A DNA stretch of 64,000 bases from Lachnospiraceae bacterium (GTDB lineage: Bacteria > Bacillota_A > Clostridia > Lachnospirales > Lachnospiraceae): positions 4,191-68,190 of the forward strand of contig JAILDD010000170.1 in the NCBI GenBank assembly GCA_024689605.1, in the 5' to 3' direction. This document shows positions 43,465 to 52,140 of the stretch, one piece after another (within the stretch, counting starts at the first letter, position 1; every line of letters begins with the position of its first letter). The position numbers and the translations under genes are program-made. Below the pieces are notes generated by a model that was not told where the DNA came from, did no database searches, and was given only the letters and a program-made list of their open reading frames with translations.

Positions 43465-44577
43465 TCAGTACTTCCAGGACTTCGGTATGAAGAGCTCCTC
43501 ATATTTTGATATAGCATATCTGTCTGTCATCGTAGCTATATAGTCACAAGTAACACGCCATATCGGGTCACCCTTTTCCATAAGTGCCTGATATTCCTTC
43601 GGCATCTCATCATGGTGCTCGTAATAATACTCATAGAGAGTCTCCACAAGTGCTACCGCTTTATACTCCTCGCCCTTTACAGTCTGATTGGAATATACCC
43701 TTTCAAACATAAACTTCCGCATATCCAAAAGCGCCTGCATAACCTCATCGTCCATGAGTATGTCATCCTTGCCGATACTTGATCTGATAGTATTATGGAT
43801 AAGCTTATCCAGCCGCTCTTTGGTGGTTTTCCCAAGCACTTTTCCTATTTCAGCCGGAACATCCTCATCTGTAAGTATCTTTGCCCTGAGTGCGTCATCC
43901 ATATCGTGATGTATATAGGCAAACTTATCCGAAAGTCTTACTATCTTCCCCTCCAGGGTAGAGGGCATCATACTGGTCTGATGGTTTCTCATGCCATCCA
44001 GCACTTCCCATGTAAGGTTAAGTCCCTCGCCGTCACGTTCAAGTACTTCCGCCACACGGACACTCTGCTCATTATGCCTGAATCTCATCAGGCTGTCATT
44101 AACGCTGAAAACATCCCAGATGTCACCGGAATCAGAAGGTGCGACAGCCAGCATATCACCGCCCTCGCCAACACATTTCCTTATGGCAGTATTCAGAGCA
44201 CGCTCACCTGCATGTCCGAAGGGCGTATGTCCCAGATCATGGCCTAATGCTATTGCTTCCACCAGATCCTCGTTAAGCCTGAGTGCTTTTGCTATGGTCC
44301 TGGCTATCTGGCTTACCTCCAGAGTATGGGTAAGCCGTGTCCTGTAATGATCACCCTCGGGATTAAGAAAAACCTGGGTCTTATCCTTGAGCCTGCGGAA
44401 AGCTTTTGAATGGACTATACGGTCTCTGTCACGTTGAAAAACGGTTCTTATATCACACTGGGATTCAGCCTTTCTTCTGCCCTTTGTGTCAACACTTTTT
44501 GTCGCGAAAGAACTTAAGGAACTCTCCTCAACTTTCTCAAGTTCTTCCCTTATTGTGATATCTTCCGGATTGTTCAT
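43465..44577 (-). CDS. dgt: Deoxyguanosinetriphosphate triphosphohydrolase-like HD protein
   Basis: HD-domain dNTPase that splits dGTP (or other dNTPs) into deoxynucleoside and triphosphate. Metal ligands: His84 in RLTHTLEVSQIA, His113-Asp114 in LGHDLGHTPFGHAG, and a later Asp in DKFAYIHHDMDD. RIVHSKAFRRLKDKTQVF near residue 53 is the family signature. ATG at 44577 has GGGGGAG seven bases upstream; a longer start at 44604 is less likely. It begins the dgt-dnaG-trmK-nif3 transcript, tying dNTP pools to replication. Confidence 0.94.
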   Translation of the reverse strand: MNNPEDITIREELEKVEESSLSSFATKSVDTKGRRKAESQCDIRTVFQRDRDRIVHSKAFRRLKDKTQVFLNPEGDHYRTRLTHTLEVSQIARTIAKALRLNEDLVEAIALGHDLGHTPFGHAGERALNTAIRKCVGEGGDMLAVAPSDSGDIWDVFSVNDSLMRFRHNEQSVRVAEVLERDGEGLNLTWEVLDGMRNHQTSMMPSTLEGKIVRLSDKFAYIHHDMDDALRAKILTDEDVPAEIGKVLGKTTKERLDKLIHNTIRSSIGKDDILMDDEVMQALLDMRKFMFERVYSNQTVKGEEYKAVALVETLYEYYYEHHDEMPKEYQALMEKGDPIWRVTCDYIATMTDRYAISKYEELFIPKSWKY

Positions 44578-44656
44578 CAATACTCCCCCAGCCTGCAGAT
44601 ACATACCTCTGCTTTTTGATGGATAAAACTGCGAAAAAAATCAAAATCCAGCGCCT

Positions 44657-44689
44657 CAAACGCCAAAACAAAAGGAGTTTTGGCGTTTG
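44657..44689 (-). terminator. 13-bp perfect hairpin after purL, probable terminator
   Basis: CAAACGCCAAAAC (44657-44669) pairs exactly with GTTTTGGCGTTTG (44677-44689). It lies 5 bases past the purL stop. A direct T-run is missing; T-rich sequence follows about 15 bases on. Confidence 0.6.
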
Positions 44690-44694
44690 CAATA

Positions 44695-47600
44695 TTACTT
44701 GAAATAATTTACACCCGACTCAAATATCTTAAGATCCTGGTCACCGTAGATATTCTCTGCAATATGGTCACCCTTTCTTTCCGGATGCGCCATCTTGCCA
44801 TATACTCTTCCGTCAGGTGATATAATACCTTCTATGGACTCATATGAGCCGTTTACATTCCACTCGCCATCCATGGTCACATTGCCGTCAGGATCTGAAT
44901 ATACTGTAGCGATCTGTCCGTTAGCTTTAAGCTTATTGATCCACTCCTTAGGTGCTACGAACCTTCCCTCACCGTGGGATGCCGGTGAACAGTATACCTT
45001 TCCATTCTCAGCACATGAAAGCCAGGGGCTTAAGTTGGATACCACCTTTGTATATACGATCCTTGATATATGCCTGTTGATGGTATTGTATGTAAGGGTA
45101 GGTGAATCAGCCTTCTGTCCTACGATCTCACCGCCGGGTACAAGTCCCAGCTTAATGATAGCCTGGAAACCGTTACATACTCCCAGCACCAGTCCGTCCC
45201 GCTCATTTAAGAGACGCATAACCGCATCTTTAAGTCTGTCATTCTGAAAAGCCGTTGCGAAGAATTTAGCCGATCCGTCCGGCTCATCACCTGCTGAAAA
45301 TCCGCCGGGGAACATTATTATCTGTGCATTAGCTATATCCTTCACGTATTCTTCTACCGAATCCCTGATGTCCGAAGCATTCTGGTTTTTGAATACCTTC
45401 GTGATGACATTTGCTCCCGCAAGCTCAAATACCCTTGTAGAATCATATTCACAGTTTGTGCCGGGCATTACCGGTATGAATACAGTGGGCTTTGCCACCC
45501 TGTTCCTGCATACATGTATCTCAGGTGCGGTAAATACAGGCATATCAACTTTCTCTGTAGAATTACCTGCCTTTGAAGGATATATCTTCTCAAGCTTTTT
45601 CTTCCATGCGGAAAGCGCTTCATCCTGAGAGATCTTCACATCCCCGTAAACAAAGTCACCCTCCGTAACTTCACCTATGATCGTCACATCCGATTCAAAC
45701 TCATCCTCGGTGGCATCATCAATCTCCACCAGGATATCGCCTATCCTGTTGGCAAAAAGTTCGTCTGCTTCTATATCAGTATCAATCTCAGCACCATACC
45801 CGTTACCAAAGCCCATCTTTGAAACAGCTGCCGGAATGCCGAAAGCATCCAGTACGTATGCCGCCTTTACACGTCCCTGGGATATGAGCTGGCTGACCTC
45901 ATCATACATTGCCATTACATCCTTATATACAGGGATGTCAAATTCATCCTTAGGTACGCTGAATACAGCAAGCTTATCTCCGGGTTCCTTAAATTCCGGC
46001 GTGATCAGGTCATTCTGTCCTGCCACATCAACGGCGAAAGAAACAAGTGTAGGTGGAACATTTATGTTATTAAATGTCCCTGACATGGAATCCTTGCCGC
46101 CTATGGAAGCAAGTCCGAAACCAAGCTGAGCATCATATGCACCAAGCAAAGCCGTAAAAGGCTCACTCCAGCATTCAGGATTCTCTGTCATTCTCCTGAA
46201 ATACTCCTGGAATGTAAAATGTATTTTCTTATAATCACCGCCTGCTGCCACGATTTTTGCAACAGAAGACATTACTGAATATATTGCTCCGTGATAAGGG
46301 CTCCAGGATGAAAGGTAAGGGTCAAAACCGTAGCTCATGAGAGTCACAGTATCTGTATTTTCCTTATCCAGCATAGGAAGCTTTGCAGCCATTACCTGAG
46401 TTTCAGTCAGCTGGTATTTTCCGCCGTAAGGCATGAACACGCTTGAAGCTCCTATGGAGGAATCGAACATCTCAACCAGTCCCTTCTGTGAACATACATT
46501 AAGGTCACTTAAGGTATCAAGCCATGCTGCAGCAACATCACCTTTTGCAAGGTCATCCTTTACTGTCTGGGATGCTGTCTTCTCAAGGTAATTATCATTC
46601 TTCTCCGGAATATTTATCTTAACCTTTGTTTCCTGGTGGGCACCATTCGTATCAAGGAATGCTCTTGAAAGATTAACGATATCCTTTCCGCGCCACTTAA
46701 GCACCAGACGGGGTTCTTTGGTAACAACAGCTACGGACGTCGCCTCAAGATTTTCTTCAGCAGCATATCCCATAAATTTATCGACATCAGCAGGATCTAC
46801 AACTACTGCCATTCTTTCCTGGGACTCTGATATAGCCAGTTCTGTTCCGTCAAGTCCCGCATACTTTTTGGGCACCTTATCAAGGTCAACCTCAAGTCCT
46901 GCTGCAAGCTCACCTATGGCAACAGAAACACCGCCGGCGCCAAAGTCGTTGCACTTCTTTATTATGCTGCTTACTTCAGGCCTTCTGAAGAGCCTCTGAA
47001 GCTTTCTCTCTGTGGGCGGGTTACCCTTCTGAACCTCTGCACCGCAGACCTCTATGGATTTTTCCGTGTGAGCCTTTGACGAACCTGTGGCACCGCCGCA
47101 TCCGTCACGTCCTGTACGTCCGCCAAGCAGGATTATGATATCCCCGGGATCTGAATTAAGACGTTTAACATTCTTTCTGGGTGCTGCACCCATTACCGCA
47201 CCTATCTCCATACGCTTAGCCACGTAATTGGGATGGAACACCTCTTTTACATAGCCTGTGGCAAGACCTATCTGGTTACCGTATGACGAATAGCCGGCTG
47301 CCGCTCCTTTTACCAGCTTCATCTGGGGAAGCTTACCGCTTAAAGTCTCTGCAATGGGAATTGTAGGATCTGCCGCACCCGTGATACGCATAGCCTGATA
47401 TACATAGGATCTTCCCGAAAGTGGATCGCGGATAGCACCGCCCAGGCATGTTGCCGCACCACCGAAGGGTTCTATCTCAGTAGGATGGTTGTGTGTCTCA
47501 TTCTTGAAACTAACCAGCCACTCTTCAGTATACTTATCGGAACCGTCACCCGGATCTATCTCTACCGGCACCACAATAGAGCAGGCATTGATCTCATCCG

Positions 47601-48492
47601 ATACTTCCATATCATTAAGAAGCCCGTCTTTTTTAAGCTTCTTCATTGCGATCAGCGCAAGATCCATGAGACATATGAACTTATCCTTCCTGTCCCCGTA
47701 CAGTTCCTTGCGTGTATCAAGATAGCTCATATATGTGGTCTCAAGGGGAGTCCTGTAATACCCCTCATCAAACTCAACATCCTTAAGCTCTGTTGCAAAG
47801 GTAGTGTGCCTGCAATGGTCTGACCAGTATGTATCCAGAACCCTTATCTCCGTCATTGACGGATCCCTTTTTTCCTCATCCTCAAAATACTTCCTGATAT
47901 GAAGGAAATCATTGAAGGTCATTGCAAGACCTAATGAATCATATTTGCTGCGAAGCTCTTCCGCGGACATTCCGCAGAATCCGTCAAGTATAGCCACATC
48001 TGCCGGATCATCATACTTTGTGATAAGCGTCTCAGGCTTCTCTAAACCTGTTTCTCTGGAATCAACCGGATTTATGCAGTGAGACTTGATCCTTGCAAAC
48101 TCGTCATCCGAAATATCACCTGTCAGCACATAGGTCATGGCTGTTTTTACTATCGGTTCCTCATCTTCTTTCAGAAATCTTATACACTGCTCTGCCGAAT
48201 CTGCACGCTGATCATACTGCCCGGGAAGATATTCCACCCCAAAGACTCTCGCCCCTTCAGGGATTTCTATCTTTTCCTCAAACAGTTCATCAACAGGCGG
48301 TTCACTGAATACCTTTCTGCAGGCTCTCTCGAATACCACATCCGATACATTCTCCACATCGTAACGGATAAATATCCTGACCGATTTTAAACCGTCTATC
48401 CCGAGATAGCTCTTTATCTCATCAGTTAACTCTGCTGACTTTACAGCATACTCAGGTTTCTTTGCTACATAGATTCGTCGTACTTTTTCCAC
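44695..48492 (-). CDS. purL: Phosphoribosylformylglycinamidine synthase (single-chain PurL-PurQ)
   Basis: Fourth step of purine synthesis, ATP- and glutamine-dependent. The 1265-aa chain holds a PurS-like N-terminal part, two AIR-synthase-type halves (KNETHNHPTEIEPFGGAATC near residue 330; SIGGKDSMSG in the second half), and a C-terminal class I glutaminase with Cys1106 (GVCNGFQAI), SHGEGRF, and His1236/Glu1238 (MAHPERK). This is the fused form found in many Clostridia rather than the separate PurS/PurQ/PurL of Bacillus. The start is GTG at 48492 with GGAAGGG seven bases upstream. No purine riboswitch is seen in the short leader. Confidence 0.96.
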   Translation of the reverse strand: MEKVRRIYVAKKPEYAVKSAELTDEIKSYLGIDGLKSVRIFIRYDVENVSDVVFERACRKVFSEPPVDELFEEKIEIPEGARVFGVEYLPGQYDQRADSAEQCIRFLKEDEEPIVKTAMTYVLTGDISDDEFARIKSHCINPVDSRETGLEKPETLITKYDDPADVAILDGFCGMSAEELRSKYDSLGLAMTFNDFLHIRKYFEDEEKRDPSMTEIRVLDTYWSDHCRHTTFATELKDVEFDEGYYRTPLETTYMSYLDTRKELYGDRKDKFICLMDLALIAMKKLKKDGLLNDMEVSDEINACSIVVPVEIDPGDGSDKYTEEWLVSFKNETHNHPTEIEPFGGAATCLGGAIRDPLSGRSYVYQAMRITGAADPTIPIAETLSGKLPQMKLVKGAAAGYSSYGNQIGLATGYVKEVFHPNYVAKRMEIGAVMGAAPRKNVKRLNSDPGDIIILLGGRTGRDGCGGATGSSKAHTEKSIEVCGAEVQKGNPPTERKLQRLFRRPEVSSIIKKCNDFGAGGVSVAIGELAAGLEVDLDKVPKKYAGLDGTELAISESQERMAVVVDPADVDKFMGYAAEENLEATSVAVVTKEPRLVLKWRGKDIVNLSRAFLDTNGAHQETKVKINIPEKNDNYLEKTASQTVKDDLAKGDVAAAWLDTLSDLNVCSQKGLVEMFDSSIGASSVFMPYGGKYQLTETQVMAAKLPMLDKENTDTVTLMSYGFDPYLSSWSPYHGAIYSVMSSVAKIVAAGGDYKKIHFTFQEYFRRMTENPECWSEPFTALLGAYDAQLGFGLASIGGKDSMSGTFNNINVPPTLVSFAVDVAGQNDLITPEFKEPGDKLAVFSVPKDEFDIPVYKDVMAMYDEVSQLISQGRVKAAYVLDAFGIPAAVSKMGFGNGYGAEIDTDIEADELFANRIGDILVEIDDATEDEFESDVTIIGEVTEGDFVYGDVKISQDEALSAWKKKLEKIYPSKAGNSTEKVDMPVFTAPEIHVCRNRVAKPTVFIPVMPGTNCEYDSTRVFELAGANVITKVFKNQNASDIRDSVEEYVKDIANAQIIMFPGGFSAGDEPDGSAKFFATAFQNDRLKDAVMRLLNERDGLVLGVCNGFQAIIKLGLVPGGEIVGQKADSPTLTYNTINRHISRIVYTKVVSNLSPWLSCAENGKVYCSPASHGEGRFVAPKEWINKLKANGQIATVYSDPDGNVTMDGEWNVNGSYESIEGIISPDGRVYGKMAHPERKGDHIAENIYGDQDLKIFESGVNYFK

Positions 48493-48541
48493 TTTGTTTC
48501 CCTTCCGCCATACAAGGCATCAAATTATTTTTATTATTTTT

Positions 48542-48580
48542 ATTCACAAGGATTGTTCCGCGCTACGCGCTTTCACAATC
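48542..48580. repeat. Dispersed hairpin repeat R1, copy 2
   Basis: ATTCACA-A-GGATTGTTCCG as in copy 1, then inner stem GCGC/GCGC (loop TAC), spacer TTTC and ACAATC. Outer stem GATTGT (48551-48556) with ACAATC (48575-48580). Lies between the 153-aa gene and purL. Confidence 0.75.
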
Positions 48581-48592
48581 ATATTTTGCTCT

Positions 48593-49054
48593 TTAAAAAG
48601 GTTTTGTCCAGAATTCTATCAGCTCTTTCATCTTGCTGATTGCTGCGTAATATACACCGTTGCTTACACCTTCGCCCCACATCGAGCCCTTGGTCCTTCC
48701 CTTTATTATATACTTTGAAAGGATATCCCCCATGACTTTCATATCTTTTATTTCGGCTTTCTCTATGAATGAAAGCTCATCTGCCACAGTTCTTATGCGA
48801 TATTTACTGAAGCTGTACTGATAGTTCCTGTTTATAAATTTAGTCCTGTCAGCCGTCCTTACAAAGTTCATCAGGGTTCCGTCATAGACAGGAAATTTGA
48901 TGGTGCCGCCTTCTCCCTTACTTGGATCGTAAACATCCACAAGATTCTCGCCTTTTTTGCTTTCAAGCCAGCCAAGATAACGTCCGAGTTCTGCAACATC
49001 AGGACCGTATTCGTCTATAATTGCCATTATACCCGCTTTGTTTTTTAAATCCAT
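48593..49054 (-). CDS. Conserved hypothetical protein (153 aa)
   Basis: I do not recognise a functional family. The protein is soluble, with no signal peptide or membrane helix. The C-terminal half (AELSFIEKAEIKDMKVMGDI-like helices, then GSMWGEGVSNGVYYAAISKM) looks like an alpha-helical domain that recurs as a domain of unknown function in Firmicutes. The N-terminus has DEYGPDVAELGRYLGWLESK. GAAAGGAAATGCT precedes the ATG at 49054. Neighbours (hybrid kinase upstream, purL downstream) give no firm clue. Confidence 0.6.
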   Translation of the reverse strand: MDLKNKAGIMAIIDEYGPDVAELGRYLGWLESKKGENLVDVYDPSKGEGGTIKFPVYDGTLMNFVRTADRTKFINRNYQYSFSKYRIRTVADELSFIEKAEIKDMKVMGDILSKYIIKGRTKGSMWGEGVSNGVYYAAISKMKELIEFWTKPF

Positions 49055-49069
49055 AGCATTTCCTTTCTG

Positions 49070-49086
49070 TAACTGCTCCGCAGTTA
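49070..49086. other. Hairpin TAACTGC/GCAGTTA
   Basis: 7-bp perfect stem with a TCC loop, in the 100-base gap between the hybrid kinase and the 153-aa gene. No T-run, so the kinase gene may or may not terminate here. Confidence 0.4.
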
Positions 49087-49117
49087 TGGCTGAATCAACT
49101 CTTTAGTACGCCCTTAA

Positions 49118-49138
49118 ACAGCAAGTACTTCGGGCTGT
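49118..49138. repeat. Short dispersed repeat R2, copy 2
   Basis: ACAGCAAGTACTTCGGGCTGT; arms ACAGC/GCTGT around AAGTACTT. Same orientation as the copy at 43425-43444. Confidence 0.55.
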
Positions 49139-49155
49139 CCTAAAATACTACTCTC

Positions 49156-51951
49156 TTACATCATCATCTGCACCATTTCCATTGCCTCGTCATAATCAAA
49201 ATTCCCTACTGCCTTTTTAATCTCCATAAGCTGAGCCCTTATTCCATCATCCATAGGATAGGACAGCAGCTTTTCCACCTTGCGGAGTGCCTCGGCCTGT
49301 TCCAGCATTTCCAGGCTCCCCTGAAGAGAATTCATCTGGCCTAAAAACTCATCCCAGGTAAGGGATTCATTTCTCAGCTCTATGTCTGCTTCCTCAAAAA
49401 GTCCAGCCTCATCAAGAGCAGACCTTATTGTAAAAAGAAGCTCCTCATATGTATCAGCTAACAGATAGCCTTCCCTGTCAATCTCTTCGGTATTCCCGTT
49501 CCGTCCGGCATATTCCTGAAGCTTCGCAAAATCCGAAAGCTGCTTAGCCCCAATACCTGCCATCAATCCTTTCAGCGCATGCACCTCAAAAACATACTGC
49601 CTGATATCCTGCATTTCTATGCAGTGACGGATACGATCCACATGAGCCTCACCATCGTCACAGATATATTTTAACATCTGTACATATCTGCCGGTATCAT
49701 TACCGTAATTTTTCATTCCCTCCGCTATATCCACACCTGGAAGGGAAAGGTCCAGATCACCGAAATCCATGTCCGACATGGGCCTGTCCACATAATGCAG
49801 TATTTCCGGTGGAAGGAATTTCTTCAGGACCTCTTCCATTGTCCCTATATCTATGGGCTTGGAAATATACTCCTGGAAACCATTCTGCAAAAACATCTCC
49901 CTTGTACCGCTTATGGCATTGGCGGTTAGCGCAATGACAGGCATGGAGTTGATCCTTGGATCCGGATCCTCCCGCAGGAGCTTCGTGGTCTCGATACCGT
50001 CAAGCTCCGGCATCATCTGGTCCATAAGTATCATATGGTAGTTATTGCGAGACACTTTATCCAGGCATTCCTTTCCCGAAAGAGCCGTGTCCACCCTCAC
50101 CTGGTACATGGCAAGTATTCCCTGTGCCACTTTGATATTTGTAATATTATCATCCACAACAAGGATACGGGCAAGGGGCGCTATGAAAGTCTTTCTGTCA
50201 CGCTCTGTCTCCACCGGAAGTTCTATATAATCATAGCTTCCAAGAGGGGTTGGATCTGCGATCTTCTGGTTATAATAAAATGTGAAAACGCTTCCCACAC
50301 CATAAGTACTCTTTACATCTATCATGCCCCCCATTGATTCCACCAGCCTCTTGCATATGGCCAGCCCCAAACCGGTTCCTTCTATGGTTCTGTTCTGAAT
50401 CATATCCGCACGCTGGAAGCTCTCAAAAAGCGTTGGCAGACTTTCCTGCCTGATGCCGCAGCCGGTATCTTCTATGGAAGCACTCACACATGCTCCTCCC
50501 GGTATTTCTTCCCAGTCCACGCTTAAGCGTATATATCCCCGCTTCGTATATTTTACGGCATTTGTGAGAATATTTGTATATATCTGCCGCACGTGAGTCT
50601 CATCTCCGAGAAAAATTCTTGGCATGTTTTCATTTACATGTACTATAAGCTCAACGTTTTTATCCACCAGCTTAAGGCCTATCATATTGCAAATATCCTT
50701 CAGGACAAGTCCCAGATTGTACTCACTCTCATTATTCTCAGTCTTGCCGGTCTCTATCTTGGAAAAGTCAAGAATGCCGTTTATCAGCGAAAGCAGGGTA
50801 TTGCTGGCGCTGCGGATATTATTCGCATTTTCTTCTACCTTGCTGTTGATATTGTCATTAAGTATCAGTTCCGTCATGCCTATAATGGCATTCATAGGGG
50901 TACGGATCTCATGGCTCATGTTTGCCAGGAAAACGGACTTGGCCTGGTTCGCTTTTTCTGCTTCATTCTTAAGCTCGATCAGCCGCTGGGTAAACTCATG
51001 TTCCTCTGTCTTATCATTTATCCAGATAGTAGTTCCCTTATACTTCCCCATATCATAAAACGGGACAAGAGAGATCAGGTAAATCCTCCCGTTGACCTCC
51101 ATCTCTTTCTTGTCATTCATACAGAGCTTTTTGACCACATCAAGCCTGGTAGCCTCATAATTAAGCATCGGGAAGATCTCTCCGGCCTTTTCGTTAGTGA
51201 AAAGTATCCTTTCCGCAGCATCTACTACCACAAATCCTTCCTCAATGGTTTCAATAATGTCATCCCTGGCCATCTGCATCGAATCAAACATCCTGAATTT
51301 AAAAACCACGCATATTGCTATGGTCCAGGCCAGTACTAGGGATATTCTTAAGGGCATATAGTTCATAACATACGGAACGGCACTCAGTATCAGTCCTATG
51401 ACAGGAATAAGCCCCGTAAATGCAAGACATCCCGTTCCATGGTTTGTCTCAAGGAAGGCATTCCTGTAATTCTGGAACGTAATAAAGAAACCGAATATAC
51501 CTATCAGTACCATTGGTGCCAGATCGATATAATAAAGAATGCTGTAACTGATATTCTGAGGAAAAATCCCCCTGCCGGCGGCGGTTATCATAGGCATCCC
51601 GAGTACTGAAAGGAGCGCCACCATCCCGCAATGGAAAAAGAAATATACAAGAATGGGAACCGAAAACTGTTTCGGTATCTTTACCCCGCAGGTACTTATG
51701 GATAAAAATGCAAAAGATGTCACAAATCCACAGACGCCCATATGCTCCATTGCAATGGAACCGCGGGCAGCCGCCGAATCCCCGGACAGAAGCCCTGCCA
51801 TGGCTGCAATCAGAACAACAACAAGGGATGCACCTGTAAAGTTAAGGTTGCGAACAATCTCAGAAGGCTCCGACCTGTTTATCAGAACCATAGAAAGTGC
51901 CAAAAGGATCAAGCCGGCAAGAACTGCCGATATCATAATATAGTAAACCAT
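49156..51951 (-). CDS. Hybrid sensor histidine kinase (7TM-PAS-HisKA-HATPase-REC-HPt)
   Basis: A 931-aa phosphorelay protein. Residues 1-225 hold seven or eight membrane helices (7TM-type sensor), 228-325 a PAS domain (IEEGFVVVDAAERILFTNEK), then His347 in NMSHEIRTPMNAIIG, the ATPase N-box NILTNAVKYTKRGYI and G-box GTGLGLAICKRL, a receiver with Asp600/601, phospho-Asp644 (ILMDQMMPELDG) and Lys698, and an HPt domain with His791 (VHALKGLMAGIG). The chain thus contains all relay steps except the output protein, which is not nearby. ATG at 51951 lacks a ribosome site and lies 9 bases after a -10. Confidence 0.92.
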   Translation of the reverse strand: MVYYIMISAVLAGLILLALSMVLINRSEPSEIVRNLNFTGASLVVVLIAAMAGLLSGDSAAARGSIAMEHMGVCGFVTSFAFLSISTCGVKIPKQFSVPILVYFFFHCGMVALLSVLGMPMITAAGRGIFPQNISYSILYYIDLAPMVLIGIFGFFITFQNYRNAFLETNHGTGCLAFTGLIPVIGLILSAVPYVMNYMPLRISLVLAWTIAICVVFKFRMFDSMQMARDDIIETIEEGFVVVDAAERILFTNEKAGEIFPMLNYEATRLDVVKKLCMNDKKEMEVNGRIYLISLVPFYDMGKYKGTTIWINDKTEEHEFTQRLIELKNEAEKANQAKSVFLANMSHEIRTPMNAIIGMTELILNDNINSKVEENANNIRSASNTLLSLINGILDFSKIETGKTENNESEYNLGLVLKDICNMIGLKLVDKNVELIVHVNENMPRIFLGDETHVRQIYTNILTNAVKYTKRGYIRLSVDWEEIPGGACVSASIEDTGCGIRQESLPTLFESFQRADMIQNRTIEGTGLGLAICKRLVESMGGMIDVKSTYGVGSVFTFYYNQKIADPTPLGSYDYIELPVETERDRKTFIAPLARILVVDDNITNIKVAQGILAMYQVRVDTALSGKECLDKVSRNNYHMILMDQMMPELDGIETTKLLREDPDPRINSMPVIALTANAISGTREMFLQNGFQEYISKPIDIGTMEEVLKKFLPPEILHYVDRPMSDMDFGDLDLSLPGVDIAEGMKNYGNDTGRYVQMLKYICDDGEAHVDRIRHCIEMQDIRQYVFEVHALKGLMAGIGAKQLSDFAKLQEYAGRNGNTEEIDREGYLLADTYEELLFTIRSALDEAGLFEEADIELRNESLTWDEFLGQMNSLQGSLEMLEQAEALRKVEKLLSYPMDDGIRAQLMEIKKAVGNFDYDEAMEMVQMMM

Positions 51952-51960
51952 AACACAGAT

Positions 51961-51969
51961 ATTTTATCA
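51961..51969 (-). promoter_or_regulatory. Extended -10 promoter just before the hybrid kinase start
   Basis: TGATAAAAT on the minus strand. The hexamer ends 9 bases before the ATG, so the mRNA leader would be only about 3 bases. Confidence 0.5.
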
Positions 51970-51990
51970 GATTCGAATGAAAAAAACCAC

Positions 51991-52019
51991 TTGCCAAGAT
52001 AATTCGGATTTGCTATCAT
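51991..52019 (+). promoter_or_regulatory. Promoter of tRNA-Trp
   Basis: -35 TTGCCA (51991-51996), 17-base spacer, -10 TATCAT (52014-52019) with TGC before it. Start expected near 52026, about 8 bases ahead of the tRNA. The best complete promoter in the window. Confidence 0.75.
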
Positions 52020-52033
52020 TACATTTGTTGTTT

Positions 52034-52104
52034 AGGGGCATAGTTAAACGGTTTAACATCGGTCTCCAAAACCGTCGAAGAGGGTTCGACTCCTTCTGCC
52101 CCTG
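52034..52104 (+). tRNA. tRNA-Trp (anticodon CCA)
   Basis: Acceptor stem AGGGGCA/TGCCCCT, D stem GTTA/TAAC, anticodon loop CTCCAAA (CCA at positions 34-36), T loop GGTTCGACTCC. The 3' CCA is not encoded (the sequence continues GCGAAA), so it needs the CCA-adding enzyme encoded at 57739-59145. It is a lone tRNA with its own promoter and terminator. Confidence 0.96.
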
Positions 52105-52113
52105 CGAAAAACC

Positions 52114-52140
52114 AAAAGGACTGCTGACGCAGTCCTTTTT
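52114..52140. terminator. Bidirectional terminator shared by tRNA-Trp and the ABC-F gene
   Basis: AAAAGGACTGC/GCAGTCCTTTT with loop TGAC. The plus strand ends in T residues at 52136-52140; the minus strand continues TTTTGGTTTTT. The ABC-F stop codon (52139-52141) overlaps its edge. Confidence 0.9.

Noticed and set aside
48493..48592. Purine (guanine/PRPP) riboswitch upstream of purL
   Set aside because: The gap holds only the R1 repeat and A/T-rich sequence; no conserved riboswitch core.
50593..51339. Plus-strand open frame (248 codons) opposite the hybrid kinase
   Set aside because: The kinase frame is complete with all motifs; the opposite frame has no recognisable domain.
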